Shown in pieces: positions 7,188-16,228 of a stretch of DNA of 64,000 bases (position 1 is the stretch's first letter; each line of letters starts with the position of its first letter). Location of the stretch: the NCBI RefSeq assembly GCF_003287975.1, contig NZ_QMKQ01000021.1, positions 1 to 64,000 of the forward strand, written 5' to 3'. Origin of the DNA: Arthrobacter sp. AQ5-05. Its GTDB lineage: Bacteria; Actinomycetota; Actinomycetes; Actinomycetales; Micrococcaceae. The position numbers and the translations under genes were made by a program. The notes below the pieces were generated by a model that saw only the letters and a program-made list of their open reading frames with translations, searched no databases and was not told the origin of the DNA.

Positions 7188-10100
7188 ATGAAGCGCATCG
7201 GAGTCGACGTCGGCGGCACATTCACCGACCTTTACTATTCAGACGATGAACGCCGCATCGCCGTCGTCGAGAAGGTTCCCTCCACCCCACACGACCCGTC
7301 CGAGGCCGTGGTCAATGGCATCAAGATGCTCTGTGAGAAGGCCGGTGTGCCCCTGTCGGAGATCGACCAGCTGGTGCACGGGACCACGGTGGCCACGAAC
7401 ACCGCGCTGACGCATACCGGGGCGGAGGTCGGGATGATCACCACCGAGGGATTCCGGGACATCCTGCACATTGCCCGCCACAAGAAGCCGCACAATTTCT
7501 CCCTCCAGCAGGATTTGCCGTGGCAGACCAAGCCGCTGATCAAGCGCCGCCACCGGCTCACCGTGAAGGAACGCATCACCGCCCCCCACGGCGAGGTCCT
7601 GGTTCCCCTGGACGAGGACGAGGTCCGCACCCGGGTGCGCGAACTCAAGGCCGCAGGTGTCCAGGCCATCGCCGTGTGCCTGCTGCACTCCTACCTGAAT
7701 CCCGCCCACGAGCGGCGCATCGGGCAGATCGTCAACGAGGAGTTCCCCGAGGCCTACCTGTCCCTGTCCAGCGAGATCGTCCCCCTGTACCGGGAGTACG
7801 AGCGGTTCTCCACCACTGCCCTGAATGCCTATGTCGGGCCGCGGGTCTCGCGTTACCTGCACCGTCTGCAGGAACAGGCCGAAGGCTTGGGCTACCGGCG
7901 CGAGATCCTGCTGATGCAGTCCTCCGGCGGCATGGTGCCCATCCGCGAGGCCGCCAAGCGACCGGTCACCCTGATGATGTCCGGTCCGGTGGGGGGCCTG
8001 ATCGGCGGCATGTGGGCCGCCAAGCAGTCCGGCTTCGAGAACGTCGTCACCCTGGACATCGGGGGCACCTCGGCGGACATCGGCGTCGCCTACCAGGGCG
8101 AGCTGCGCATGCGCCACCTGCTGGACACCAAGATCGGGGACCACCAGGCCATGGTTCCCATGGTGGACATCGACACCATTGGCGCCGGCGGCGGTTCCAT
8201 CGCCTATGTCGATGCCGGCGGCGTCTTCCGCGTCGGCCCGCAGTCGGCCGGCGCCGTCCCGGGACCGGTCTGCTACGGACGCGGGGGCACGGAGCCAACG
8301 TCGACCGACGCCCAGGTGCTGCTGGGCCGGATGCGTCCGGACCGCATGCTGGCCGGCTCGGGCCTGGACATGGACCTCGACGGCGCCCGCACGGCCATGG
8401 AGAAACTGGCCGACAAGCTCGGCATGTCCGTCGAGGAGGCCGCCCTGGGCGCGCTGCAGATCCAGAAATTCGGCATGACCCAGGCCATCGAGCAGAACTC
8501 GGTGCGCCGTGGCTACGACCCGCGCGACTTCACCCTGGTCGCGGCCGGCGGCGCCGGCGCTCTGTTCGCCTGCGAGATCGCCGCCGAACTGGAGATCCCG
8601 CATGTGTTGGTCCCGGCCCACCCGGGCATCATCGCCGGCATCGGGCTGCTGGCCACCGACGAGCAGTACGAGTTCGTTGCCACCAACCGGTTCAGGTTCG
8701 CCGACGCCGATCCGGCGGCCATCCAGGCATCCTTCGAACAACTTGAACGCGACGCCAATGCGCAGCTGGACGCCGAGGAAGTCCCCGCCGAACGGCGCAG
8801 GATCGACTGGCTGGCCGACGCCCGCTATGAGGGCCAGGGCTACGAGATTCGCTTCGATGTCCCCGAAGGTCCGGTGACCACCGCCTGGCTGGACCAGGCC
8901 GAGGCCGCCTTCCACGACGCCCACTTCGAGGAGTACGGCCACCGCTTCAAGGACGGCACCGTGGAGGTCATCAACATCCGCGTGGAGGCCCGGGCCGTGA
9001 TGGACGAGCTGCCCACGCCGGAGGCGACGAAGTCCGGCTCCCTGGAACAGGCCCTGGTGGAGACCCGTCCGGTGACCTTCCAGCAGGACGGCAAGCCGGT
9101 CACCCTGGACACCGGCTTCTATGACCGGGACAAGATGGGCGTGGGAACCACCTTTGCCGGCCCGGCAGTCATCGAGCAGTACGACTCCACCACGGTCATT
9201 CCCCCGGGCTTCACCGGGACGGTCGACGAGGCCGGCAACCTGGTCATCGCCTGCCCGGCGGCCACCCAGAGCGTCGAGCAGCTGGCAACCCCGATCCTGA
9301 TGCGCGTGATCGGCGGCGCACTGAACTCCGCGGCCAAGGAGATGGCCTCGGTGCTCTTCCGCATGGCCTACTCCTCGATCATCCGCGAGTCCGAGGACCT
9401 GGGTGCCGGGCTGTTCGACAAGGACGGCAACGTGCTGGCCGAATCCGACTCCACCCCGATGTTCATGGGTTCGATGCCCAAGATCGTCAAGGGCGTCATC
9501 TCGGTCCTGGGCGATGACATCCACGAGGGGGATGTCATCCTGCACAACGATCCGTACCTGGGCGCCACGCACTCCCCGGACGTGGCGATCATCGAACCGA
9601 TCTTCCACGACGGGCAACTCGTCGGTTTCGCCGGCGCCTCCGGGCAGCTCATCGACAACGGCGGTGCGTTCTCCGGGCTGATGGTGGACATCCAGGACAT
9701 CCAGTCCGAGGGCACCATCTTCCGGGCGGTGAAGGTCTATGAGAAGGGTGTCCGCCAGGCGTCCTTGATCCAGCACATCCTCAACAACACCCGGACACCC
9801 ACCTCCAACGAGGGCGACTTCCAGGCGATGATCGCCGCCTGCGACCTCGCCAAGTCCCGCTACCTTGCGCTGGTGGAACGCTATGGCCTGGACTCGGTCC
9901 GCGACGCCGGCCAGTTCTGGATCGACTACTCGGAGAGGATGCTGCGCCAGGAGATCGCCAAGGTCCCGGACGGAGTGTACGAGACGGAGGTCGGCTACCT
10001 CGACGACGACGGGCGCAACTACGGCAAGAAACTGCCCATCGTGGTCAAGGTCATCGTCGAGGGCGACGAGATCACCTACGACCTGACCGGTTCCTCCGAA

Positions 10101-11054
10101 CAGGTGCCCACCGCCTACAACTGCGCGTTCGAGGGCACCACGGTCTCGGCGTTCACGTTCATCACCCGCATGATGTTCCTGGACGAGGTCGCCTTCCCGG
10201 TGTTCGTCCCGCAGAACGAGGGCATGCTCAAGCCGCTGAAGGTGATCGCCCCGGAAGGCACCATCTTCAACCCGACCTACCCGGCGGCCACCTTCAGCCG
10301 GTTCTCCCAGGTCCAGCGGGCCGTGGACCTGGCCCTGCGGGCACTGGCTCCGGTGATGCCCGAACGGGTCACCGCCGGGAACTCGGCGCACATCCACTTC
10401 ATGTCCTACTCCGGCTGGGACCAGAAGCAGGGCGAGTACTGGGTCTACCTCGAGGTCAACGAAGGCTCCTACGGCGGGCGCCAGCACTCGGACGGGCCCG
10501 ACTCGGTCGACAACCTCATCGCCAACACCCGCAACAACCCGATCGAGGAACTCGAGTGGCGCTTCCCGATGCGCACCGACCGCTACGAGCTGCGCGACGA
10601 TCCGGCAGCCGCCGGTGAGTTCCGCGGTGGCATCGGCATCGTGCGGGAGAACACCTTCCTGACCGACACCGCGGTCACCTGCGAGGGTGAGCGCCACGAC
10701 TCGGATGTTCCCTGGGGCGCCTTTGGCGGCCATGACGGCCTGAACGCGTCCTTGGTGAAGAATCCCGGCCGGGACGGGGAGGCGTACTGGCCTTCCAAGG
10801 TCACCGGCTGGCAATTGACGGCCGGCGATTCCCTCCAGATCACTGTGCCCAGCGGCGGCGGATTCGGCGATCCGCTCAAGCGCGACCCGATGAAGGTACT
10901 CGAGGACGTGCTGGATGGCTTCACCACCGCCGAGGCCGCCACCCGCGACTACGGCGTGGTTCTCAAGGAGGTCAACGACCAGCTCACGGTCGACCTGGTC
11001 GCCACCGCAGAACTCCGGAAGAACGTGGCATCCGAGCTCAGTCCCATCAACTGA
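7188..11054 (+). CDS. ATP-dependent N-methylhydantoin amidohydrolase, HyuA-HyuB fusion (EC 3.5.2.14 likely)
   Basis: This 1288-residue protein joins both halves of the hydantoinase/oxoprolinase family. The A half (about 1-690) opens with the ATP-binding GVDVGGTFTDLYY at residues 4-16 and carries a second ASKHA-type motif, LDIGGTSADIG, near residue 290. The B half starts near residue 694 (TPILMRVIGGALNSAAKEM). The length equals that of fused 5-oxoprolinases. The neighbouring N-carbamoylsarcosine amidohydrolases point to N-methylhydantoin as substrate, opened with ATP to N-carbamoylsarcosine. Oxoprolinase is the alternative by sequence alone. The ATG at 7188 follows AAAGGA; an upstream in-frame extension lacks such a site. 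It probably forms an operon with the MFS gene at 11206. Confidence 0.88.
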   Translation: MKRIGVDVGGTFTDLYYSDDERRIAVVEKVPSTPHDPSEAVVNGIKMLCEKAGVPLSEIDQLVHGTTVATNTALTHTGAEVGMITTEGFRDILHIARHKKPHNFSLQQDLPWQTKPLIKRRHRLTVKERITAPHGEVLVPLDEDEVRTRVRELKAAGVQAIAVCLLHSYLNPAHERRIGQIVNEEFPEAYLSLSSEIVPLYREYERFSTTALNAYVGPRVSRYLHRLQEQAEGLGYRREILLMQSSGGMVPIREAAKRPVTLMMSGPVGGLIGGMWAAKQSGFENVVTLDIGGTSADIGVAYQGELRMRHLLDTKIGDHQAMVPMVDIDTIGAGGGSIAYVDAGGVFRVGPQSAGAVPGPVCYGRGGTEPTSTDAQVLLGRMRPDRMLAGSGLDMDLDGARTAMEKLADKLGMSVEEAALGALQIQKFGMTQAIEQNSVRRGYDPRDFTLVAAGGAGALFACEIAAELEIPHVLVPAHPGIIAGIGLLATDEQYEFVATNRFRFADADPAAIQASFEQLERDANAQLDAEEVPAERRRIDWLADARYEGQGYEIRFDVPEGPVTTAWLDQAEAAFHDAHFEEYGHRFKDGTVEVINIRVEARAVMDELPTPEATKSGSLEQALVETRPVTFQQDGKPVTLDTGFYDRDKMGVGTTFAGPAVIEQYDSTTVIPPGFTGTVDEAGNLVIACPAATQSVEQLATPILMRVIGGALNSAAKEMASVLFRMAYSSIIRESEDLGAGLFDKDGNVLAESDSTPMFMGSMPKIVKGVISVLGDDIHEGDVILHNDPYLGATHSPDVAIIEPIFHDGQLVGFAGASGQLIDNGGAFSGLMVDIQDIQSEGTIFRAVKVYEKGVRQASLIQHILNNTRTPTSNEGDFQAMIAACDLAKSRYLALVERYGLDSVRDAGQFWIDYSERMLRQEIAKVPDGVYETEVGYLDDDGRNYGKKLPIVVKVIVEGDEITYDLTGSSEQVPTAYNCAFEGTTVSAFTFITRMMFLDEVAFPVFVPQNEGMLKPLKVIAPEGTIFNPTYPAATFSRFSQVQRAVDLALRALAPVMPERVTAGNSAHIHFMSYSGWDQKQGEYWVYLEVNEGSYGGRQHSDGPDSVDNLIANTRNNPIEELEWRFPMRTDRYELRDDPAAAGEFRGGIGIVRENTFLTDTAVTCEGERHDSDVPWGAFGGHDGLNASLVKNPGRDGEAYWPSKVTGWQLTAGDSLQITVPSGGGFGDPLKRDPMKVLEDVLDGFTTAEAATRDYGVVLKEVNDQLTVDLVATAELRKNVASELSPIN

Positions 11055-11077
11055 TCCCGAAGCCGTAGCGGAAAAAG

Positions 11078-11124
11078 GGGGCGGATTGGAGGCCAGCGTC
11101 ATTGCCTGGTCGCTAATCCGCCCC
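11078..11124. terminator. Stem-loop between hydantoinase and MFS genes
   Basis: Arms GGGGCGGATT (11078-11087) and AATCCGCCCC (11115-11124) are perfect, followed by TTCGTT. It may partially terminate or process the hydantoinase message before the downstream transporter. Confidence 0.55.
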
Positions 11125-11205
11125 TTCGTTCCTGATCCACCACCCTGTCTCTGTCATTTTCCCGCCCTGCCTCTGTCATTTCCCCACCGTCCTCAAGGAA
11201 TCGTC

Positions 11206-12570
11206 ATGTCTACTGTGCAACCAACTCAATTTGTCGAATCGGATGTCCGGCCCAAGGACGTCCGGTTGGCCACCTGGATCTGCTTCTTCGCCTGGACCTT
11301 CGCCGTCTACGACTTCGTCCTCTTCGGGAACCTGTTGCCCCAGCTCGCCGAGGACCTCGGATGGACAGGGGCCCACTCGACCGAAGTCAACACCTGGGTC
11401 ACGGCAGGCACGGCCATCGTGGCCTTCGCGATCGGCCCGATCGTGGACCGGATCGGCCGGCGCAAGGGCATCCTGATCGCCGTGGCCGGAGCCGCCGTGG
11501 CCTCGCTGCTGACCGCCATGGTCGGCTGGGTCATCGGCCTCGCCGCCGGACTGGGGCTCGTCTTCCTGGTCCTGGTGCGGTCCCTGGCCGGTCTCGGCTA
11601 CGCCGAACAGGCCATCAACGCGGCCTATCTCAACGAGATGTTCGCCCACAACAGCGACCCGGCCAAGGCCAAGCGCCGAGGGCTGGTCTATTCGCTGGTC
11701 CAGTCCGGCTGGCCGGTCGGCTCCGTGCTCGCCGCCGGGTCCGTGTACCTGCTGTTCCCCATCGGCGGTTGGCAGCTCTGCTTCATCGTCGCCGCCATCC
11801 CCGCCGTCTTCATCCTCTACGCCGGACGCTGGCTCAAGGAAAGCCCACAGTTCTCCCATCGTCACCAAATCGACCGGATGATCAAGGCCGGTCAACTGGA
11901 GGTGGCACAGTTGCTCGGACAGAAGCACGGCATCGATGTCTCTGAGAAGGCCAGTCCCCTGGCCTCCGTTTTCCGCGGGGAATCGCTGCGCTCCACCGTG
12001 ACGATCGGTGGCGCCTTCCTCCTGAACTGGCTCGGTGTCCTGTCCTTCGCGATCCTTGGCACCTCGCTGTTGACGGCACCCGACGGCAAGGGCATCGAGT
12101 TCAGCAACGCGCTACTGGTCCTGATCATCTCCAATGCCACGGCCTTCGCCGGTTACCTTTTCCATGGCTGGCTGGGTGACCGAATTGGACGTCGCAACGC
12201 CATTGGCATCGGTTGGATCCTGTGCGCCGGGTCCTTCTTCACCATGCTCCAAGCCCCGAACGGGAACTTCCCGCTCATCATCGCACTCTATAGCGCCGGG
12301 CTGTTCTTCCTCATCGGCCCCTTCTCGGCCCTGATGTTCTTCACCGGTGAGAGTTTCCCTGTCCATACCCGGGCCACCGGCAGCTCGCTGATCAACGCCG
12401 CGGGCCAGGTCGGTGCGATCATCGGCGGCCTGCTGATCACCGCTTCCCTGGCCGCGGGCAGCGGCTGGATCAATGCCACGTTGTGGTGGGGTGTCATCCC
12501 CATCCTGGCCTCCGGGATCCTGATCTTCGCTGCCCGCAACGTCGATCCCCGCACCGTCCGCACCGACTGA
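11206..12570 (+). CDS. MFS transporter of the hydantoin locus
   Basis: A 454-residue twelve-helix major facilitator. The first helix contains WICFFAWTFAVYDFVLFG, and the loop 2-3 motif DRIGRRKG lies near residue 85. A second such motif, GDRIGRRNAIG, lies at about 324-334. An AAGGA site precedes the ATG. It lies 151 bp behind the hydantoinase gene on the same strand, without an obvious operator of its own, and is followed by a strong terminator. It is therefore probably co-transcribed and moves a pathway substrate or product. It differs from the MHS transporter at 2694, giving the locus two unrelated carriers. Confidence 0.85.
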   Translation: MSTVQPTQFVESDVRPKDVRLATWICFFAWTFAVYDFVLFGNLLPQLAEDLGWTGAHSTEVNTWVTAGTAIVAFAIGPIVDRIGRRKGILIAVAGAAVASLLTAMVGWVIGLAAGLGLVFLVLVRSLAGLGYAEQAINAAYLNEMFAHNSDPAKAKRRGLVYSLVQSGWPVGSVLAAGSVYLLFPIGGWQLCFIVAAIPAVFILYAGRWLKESPQFSHRHQIDRMIKAGQLEVAQLLGQKHGIDVSEKASPLASVFRGESLRSTVTIGGAFLLNWLGVLSFAILGTSLLTAPDGKGIEFSNALLVLIISNATAFAGYLFHGWLGDRIGRRNAIGIGWILCAGSFFTMLQAPNGNFPLIIALYSAGLFFLIGPFSALMFFTGESFPVHTRATGSSLINAAGQVGAIIGGLLITASLAAGSGWINATLWWGVIPILASGILIFAARNVDPRTVRTD

Positions 12571-12598
12571 CGCGCCTGAACTCCGAACCACGGACACC

Positions 12599-12649
12599 GT
12601 CCGCCCGGCGGCAACTCCCTGTTTCCCAGGGAGTTGCCGCCGGGCGGAC
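12599..12649 (+). terminator. 23-bp perfect-stem terminator
   Basis: Arms 12599-12621 and 12627-12649 are perfectly complementary with a 5-base loop, 28 bp after the MFS stop. It marks the end of the hydantoinase operon. The rest of the gap up to the IclR gene holds only its operator. Confidence 0.85.
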
Positions 12650-12858
12650 ATTAATGAGTCCGGGCCACTCCAGCATCCTCTGGACGTAGCGTTGGAACAG
12701 CCGAACCACGCAGCGGAGCATCCGATGCCTGCGTGCCCGGGTTGCTTCCGTGCTCCCTGGAAGCGCGAACCGCAAGGGTGCCGCTGCCACGTGCGCTCGT
12801 GCTGGGCCTGTCCGGGAGTGGGCCGGATGAACGGCGGGCCGTTGCCCGCCCCCCGAAA

Positions 12859-12895
12859 GGTGCTTCATAAGACATATAGTTGCTGGTAAAGCAAC
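12859..12895. promoter_or_regulatory. Tandem operator of the IclR gene (autoregulation)
   Basis: GTTGCT-GGTAA-AGCAAC at 12879-12895 is a perfect copy of the locus palindrome. A weaker site, GGTGCT-TCATA-AGACAT, begins exactly 20 bp upstream (12859-12875). The presence before the regulator gene itself supports autoregulation. Confidence 0.78.
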
Positions 12896-13029
12896 AGCGC
12901 AAGGGGTTGGGTAAACTCTTGCCTTAACCCTTTCGGGGCACCGCTGCCTGGGTTGGCGGGTGCGGACGATCGATGGCCGTGGGTTGAGATGGCTGTCAAC
13001 AAGGCGGAGGATTCCGCGGAAGAAGGTGT

Positions 13030-13848
13030 GTGGTGGGAAAGACGCAACAGGTTTCGGAGAACACCCAAGGTGTTGCCGCGTCGCTGCTCAATGGCCTGGC
13101 GGTATTGGAGGCGTTTTCCATCGAGAACCCCGTCCTGGGGGTCACCGAGATCGCAAACCGGGTCAATCTGCACAAGAGCACCGTCTCCCGGATCCTGAAC
13201 GGGCTGGCCGAGACCGGATACATCCAGCGGGACGAGCAAACGGGGCGATTCCGGCTCGGCCTGGGCCTCATCATGCTCTCCGGGCCGCTCTTGGCCGACC
13301 TGGACGTCCGGCGTGCGGCCCTGCCCTATCTTGAGGGCCTGACATCCGCCACCCGGGAAACCGCTGCCATCTCGGTGTGGAACGGGAAGGAGGCGATCGT
13401 GGTGGAACAGGTGGCCAGTCCCCACCAGGTTAAGCACACCGCCGCAATCGGCACCCGCTATTCCCGGTACGAAAGCTCATCGGTGCGCGTTCTGCTGGCC
13501 GAACTTCCGCCGGCCGAGGTACAGCGCCTCCTGGGGGACGGAACCATGACGATTGAGGCCGACAGCACGGCACCGCACCCGGTGGCCGCGCATCTGGAGC
13601 AAGTGCGGGAGACCGGCTACGCGGTCAATGACGGGTACACCACGGACGAGGAATACGGGGTCTCCGCCCCGGTGCGTGACTACCGGGGGATCGTCGTGGG
13701 GTGCATCACCGTCAGCGCGCCACGCTCGCGCGTGTACAAGCTGAACAGCTTCGAGGCGCTGGCCGAGGCCGTCACAGGCGCTGCCGGGCAGGTCTCGGAG
13801 CGGCTCGGGGCCGCACCGGCCACCAAGGCCGCGGGCGTTCAGGCGTAA
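13030..13848 (+). CDS. IclR-family regulator of the N-methylhydantoin locus
   Basis: A 272-residue regulator with an N-terminal winged helix (about residues 15-75, recognition helix around NLHKSTVSRILNGLAE) and a C-terminal effector domain (about 90-255). Start is GTG at 13030 (a GTG at 13033 is equally possible) after GAAGAAGG. Its promoter and those of the two amidohydrolases, the MHS carrier and the hydantoinase share GTTGCT-N5-AGCAAC, so it probably controls the whole locus in response to a pathway intermediate such as N-methylhydantoin. The effector is inferred. Confidence 0.88.
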   Translation: MVGKTQQVSENTQGVAASLLNGLAVLEAFSIENPVLGVTEIANRVNLHKSTVSRILNGLAETGYIQRDEQTGRFRLGLGLIMLSGPLLADLDVRRAALPYLEGLTSATRETAAISVWNGKEAIVVEQVASPHQVKHTAAIGTRYSRYESSSVRVLLAELPPAEVQRLLGDGTMTIEADSTAPHPVAAHLEQVRETGYAVNDGYTTDEEYGVSAPVRDYRGIVVGCITVSAPRSRVYKLNSFEALAEAVTGAAGQVSERLGAAPATKAAGVQA

Positions 13849-13969
13849 CTGCCAGCCGGCCGGCCCGCGTGCGTTCGGCCCGCTGCCCGGGCTCCAGCTG
13901 CGCGAAGGCGGGCATTATGGAGCGCATCACCTTGCCCATGGACCCCGTGACCGCCCCCCGGGCCGGTCA

Positions 13970-14306
13970 GTGACTCCCAAGAAGGAGAGAGTCACCCGCC
14001 CGCTGCGCCGCAGCGAGTTCGAGATCACCTTCGGGACCGCCAACGCCCGCACTGGGTGGATCAATGTCCTGGCCGTTCAGCGGAACACTGTCGTCCAGGC
14101 TTGGGAACGGATGACCCTTGATCCCCTGGCCAACGACTCCACCTGCTACGGCATGAAGGGCGACCTGGAATTTGTTGCCACTAGGGCACCACCCACAGGC
14201 GCCGGCAATACGAGCTTTTCCACGGGGCCAGGGTCTGGTTCTACGTCGAGGGCAAACAGTGGTCCTGATCGATATCCACACGCACCACCCCAACGCCACG
14301 AAGTAG
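13970..14306 (+). pseudogene. RelE/ParE-like toxin, frameshifted
   Basis: The first frame gives MTPKKERVTRPLRRSEFEIT and continues to YGMKGDLEFVATRAP. The reading then jumps frame to RRQYELFHGARVWFYVEGK and again to VVLIDIHTHHPNATK with a stop at 14304-14306. Together these parts resemble a small RelE-type ribonuclease toxin of actinobacteria. Two frameshifts make it inactive. No antitoxin gene is visible on either side. The family call rests on the QYEL...ARVWFYVEG...VVLIDIHTHHPN pattern. Confidence 0.55.
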
Positions 14307-14599
14307 GTCCTCCACTGCGTGGCCAACACTTGTACGCCCAATACCCCGGGAGGTTCTGCCGTTGACCCACCACGCCGTCCCCGGCCGACCTGGTCGGCGT
14401 CAACCTGCCCGAAGCAAAACCAGCCAGACTAGGCGTCTAGTGACTCCACTCAGCTTGACAGATGTAGTCCAAGAATCCCTAGACGATTAATACCGGACTA
14501 CACGAAATACCAGCCATGCTGGAGAGCCCGGGATGCGTGCCATCGACGCAGGTCATGGTCATCCACCTTGTTCAGGAGCGCGACGTTGTGGCTCCAACT

Positions 14600-14628
14600 C
14601 AATTGTCCAGACGTTGTCTGGACAATTG
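14600..14628. promoter_or_regulatory. 29-bp perfect inverted repeat (operator-like)
   Basis: CAATTGTCCAGAC and its exact reverse complement are separated by three bases. The TTGTCCAGAC/GTCTGGACAA arms resemble operators of GntR- or TetR-type repressors. No intact gene starts nearby, so it may be an orphaned operator. The surrounding 14307-14727 shows no gene. Confidence 0.5.
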
Positions 14629-14727
14629 ACGACGCAAGGGTTTGACGTCATTCATCGACGGAATACCCATTACCAACCGATCACGTATTGGCCGTGGCCG
14701 TGTGTCTTGGGTGCTGTGCAGGATTCT

Positions 14728-14988
14728 TCAGGATTCCTGCCGCGGGTGCTCTCGTGTGAAGTCCTTGAACCAGCGCATCTGGGCGTCGTCGTTGTTCTGG
14801 TCCAGGGCTTCGAGTTGCTGCACCAGGGCAGCAGGCCGGGCTGTACCCGGGCGTGTGGAGATGATCTGCTGTTTGCGTTCGAGGCGCAGACCGTGAATCT
14901 TCTGTTCCCGGGCCTGCGACAGTCTTTCGCTACCCGACGGGTCGACTTCCACGGCATGGCCGTATTCCACAACGGCATGGGGATACAA
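14728..14988 (-). CDS. Hypothetical small basic/charged protein
   Basis: A frame of 86 codons with TTG as first usable codon (start unsure; the frame stays open upstream). It reads as a plausible soluble protein (LYPHAVVEYGHAVEVDPSG, then a charged helical middle and RWFKDFTREHP near the end) rather than the arginine/proline-rich chance frames around it. It lies 57 bp downstream of the HsmA-type gene on the same strand. No family is recognised. Confidence 0.3.
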   Translation of the reverse strand: MYPHAVVEYGHAVEVDPSGSERLSQAREQKIHGLRLERKQQIISTRPGTARPAALVQQLEALDQNNDDAQMRWFKDFTREHPRQES

Positions 14989-15045
14989 GTGCCGCAGCCG
15001 CCGGGAACCGTTCCTGGCTGTGGGACCGGCCGTGCACCGCCGGCA

Positions 15046-15441
15046 TCATCCCATGTTTGCGCCGATGGCTCCGGTGAAGTAGGGAACCAGCCAGATGACC
15101 CACACGATGAGGGAGAACTTGTGAAAGCTCGATTTCTCGGCTTCACGGTTGCGCAGCAGCACGATCACGGCCCACACCAGGTGGAGCACCATGAGCAGCA
15201 AGGCCGCCGCACCGGTGACGGCCATGATGGTGTTGAGCCCGGTCCCCAACTCGCTGGCCTGGACCCCGCCGGTTGCCGCAATCCGGGACATCAGATAGGT
15301 TCCGCTGGCATCGCAAACCAGGCCCACTGCGAAGAACCCGGCGTGCCACCATTTGAGCACGCGCTGGAGGTGTTCGGCCCAGACACCGATCGAGTAGAAG
15401 ATCAGGGCAGCGGTGATGAGTACGATCGCAGGCAGGAGCAT
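15046..15441 (-). CDS. HsmA-type (TIGR03987) membrane protein
   Basis: A 131-residue protein with four predicted membrane helices, opening MLLPAIVLITAALIFYSIGV and containing the WWHAGFFAVGLVCDASGTYL segment (about 30-49) and FHKFSLIVWVIWLVPYFTGA near the end. This matches the layout of the HsmA/TIGR03987 family, whose function is not firmly known. The start at 15441 is chosen because the first hydrophobic helix begins there; a longer frame upstream has no membrane or family character. No operon partner is clear. Confidence 0.75.
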   Translation of the reverse strand: MLLPAIVLITAALIFYSIGVWAEHLQRVLKWWHAGFFAVGLVCDASGTYLMSRIAATGGVQASELGTGLNTIMAVTGAAALLLMVLHLVWAVIVLLRNREAEKSSFHKFSLIVWVIWLVPYFTGAIGANMG

Positions 15442-15670
15442 GATCCGAGGGTATCGGCTGTTTCCAGCCGCCGGATCAACCAAATGGTTGACTCGCATGC
15501 TTTCGGGCATTGTGTGCGGGGAAACCACAACTGAGGCGCATGCCGGATTCGGTCCCGTGCCCCGGGTCCGCCGTCATGCAGCGCAAGGCGTTTGCCACCT
15601 CCGTCCAGGTCCGGGGTCCGCGGCTGGCGGCACTCGGGGCGCTTGGACAGCTGCGCGAGCCTGTGATTGC

Positions 15671-15962
15671 AGGCCACGAGGTGATGGGTGCCGCCCGAGC
15701 CAGCCGCGGCCTGTGCGTTGCACTTGTTGTACGAGTTGTTCACGGCGAGATACCGCCAGGCACCCACCACCTGGTGGATGGGTGCAAGCCAGGTACCGCT
15801 GGGCAGGTCCGCGTTGGCTATCGAAAGCACCGCGACAGCCACGCCAATCCACTGCGCGATCTTGCCGAATACCGGGCTTGAGCCGCCAACCGGGAAGGTG
15901 AGGGCTCCAAGGACGGCGAACGTCTAGACAATGCAGCCAACGATCGTGCCGACCACTGCGTA
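15671..15962 (-). pseudogene. DUF6069-like membrane protein remnant
   Basis: The minus strand reads VVGTIVGCIV-stop-TFAVLGALTF followed by KIAQWIGVAVAVLSIANA and WRYLAVNNSYNKCNAQAAAG. This tracks the intact protein encoded at 44087-44548 (FGQIVGYIVLPFAVLGFLTF, KIAQWIGVAVAVLSIANA, SWYLAVNNSNKKYNEEAAAD). An in-frame TAG replaces two residues, and the N-terminal half is lost or unrecognisable. It is therefore a dead paralogue of the gene 28 kb away. Confidence 0.75.
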
Positions 15963-16228
15963 AAGGAATGAGGGGCATTTCGCGAGCCCGGACATTCCCC
16001 GGGCGAACAGTTCCAGGCCCCCGCCCGGCTCCGGCCGTGCCGGGCTTCGCCGCAGGGTGCCCCGGGGCCGGGATGCGAGGCTGCACCGCCGCGGCAGCTG
16101 ACCCGGTCTGCCTGGTGGAGGCAATCGAAGCCCACACGACGATAGCTAGCTAGGCTAGGGATTGTGTAGGGTTGGAAGCGCAGGTCACAAGCCGTGCCAA
16201 GTTGGCCATTCCTGGACGAGGTGTATGC

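Noticed and set aside
7239-11102. Minus-strand open frame of about 1287 codons opposite the hydantoinase
   Set aside because: Antisense shadow caused by strong third-position GC bias. The plus strand has clear ATP motifs, a ribosome site and family match; the antisense product has none.
14533-15534. 333-codon plus-strand frame
   Set aside because: It is antisense to the HsmA-type membrane protein and composed of low-complexity shadow sequence.
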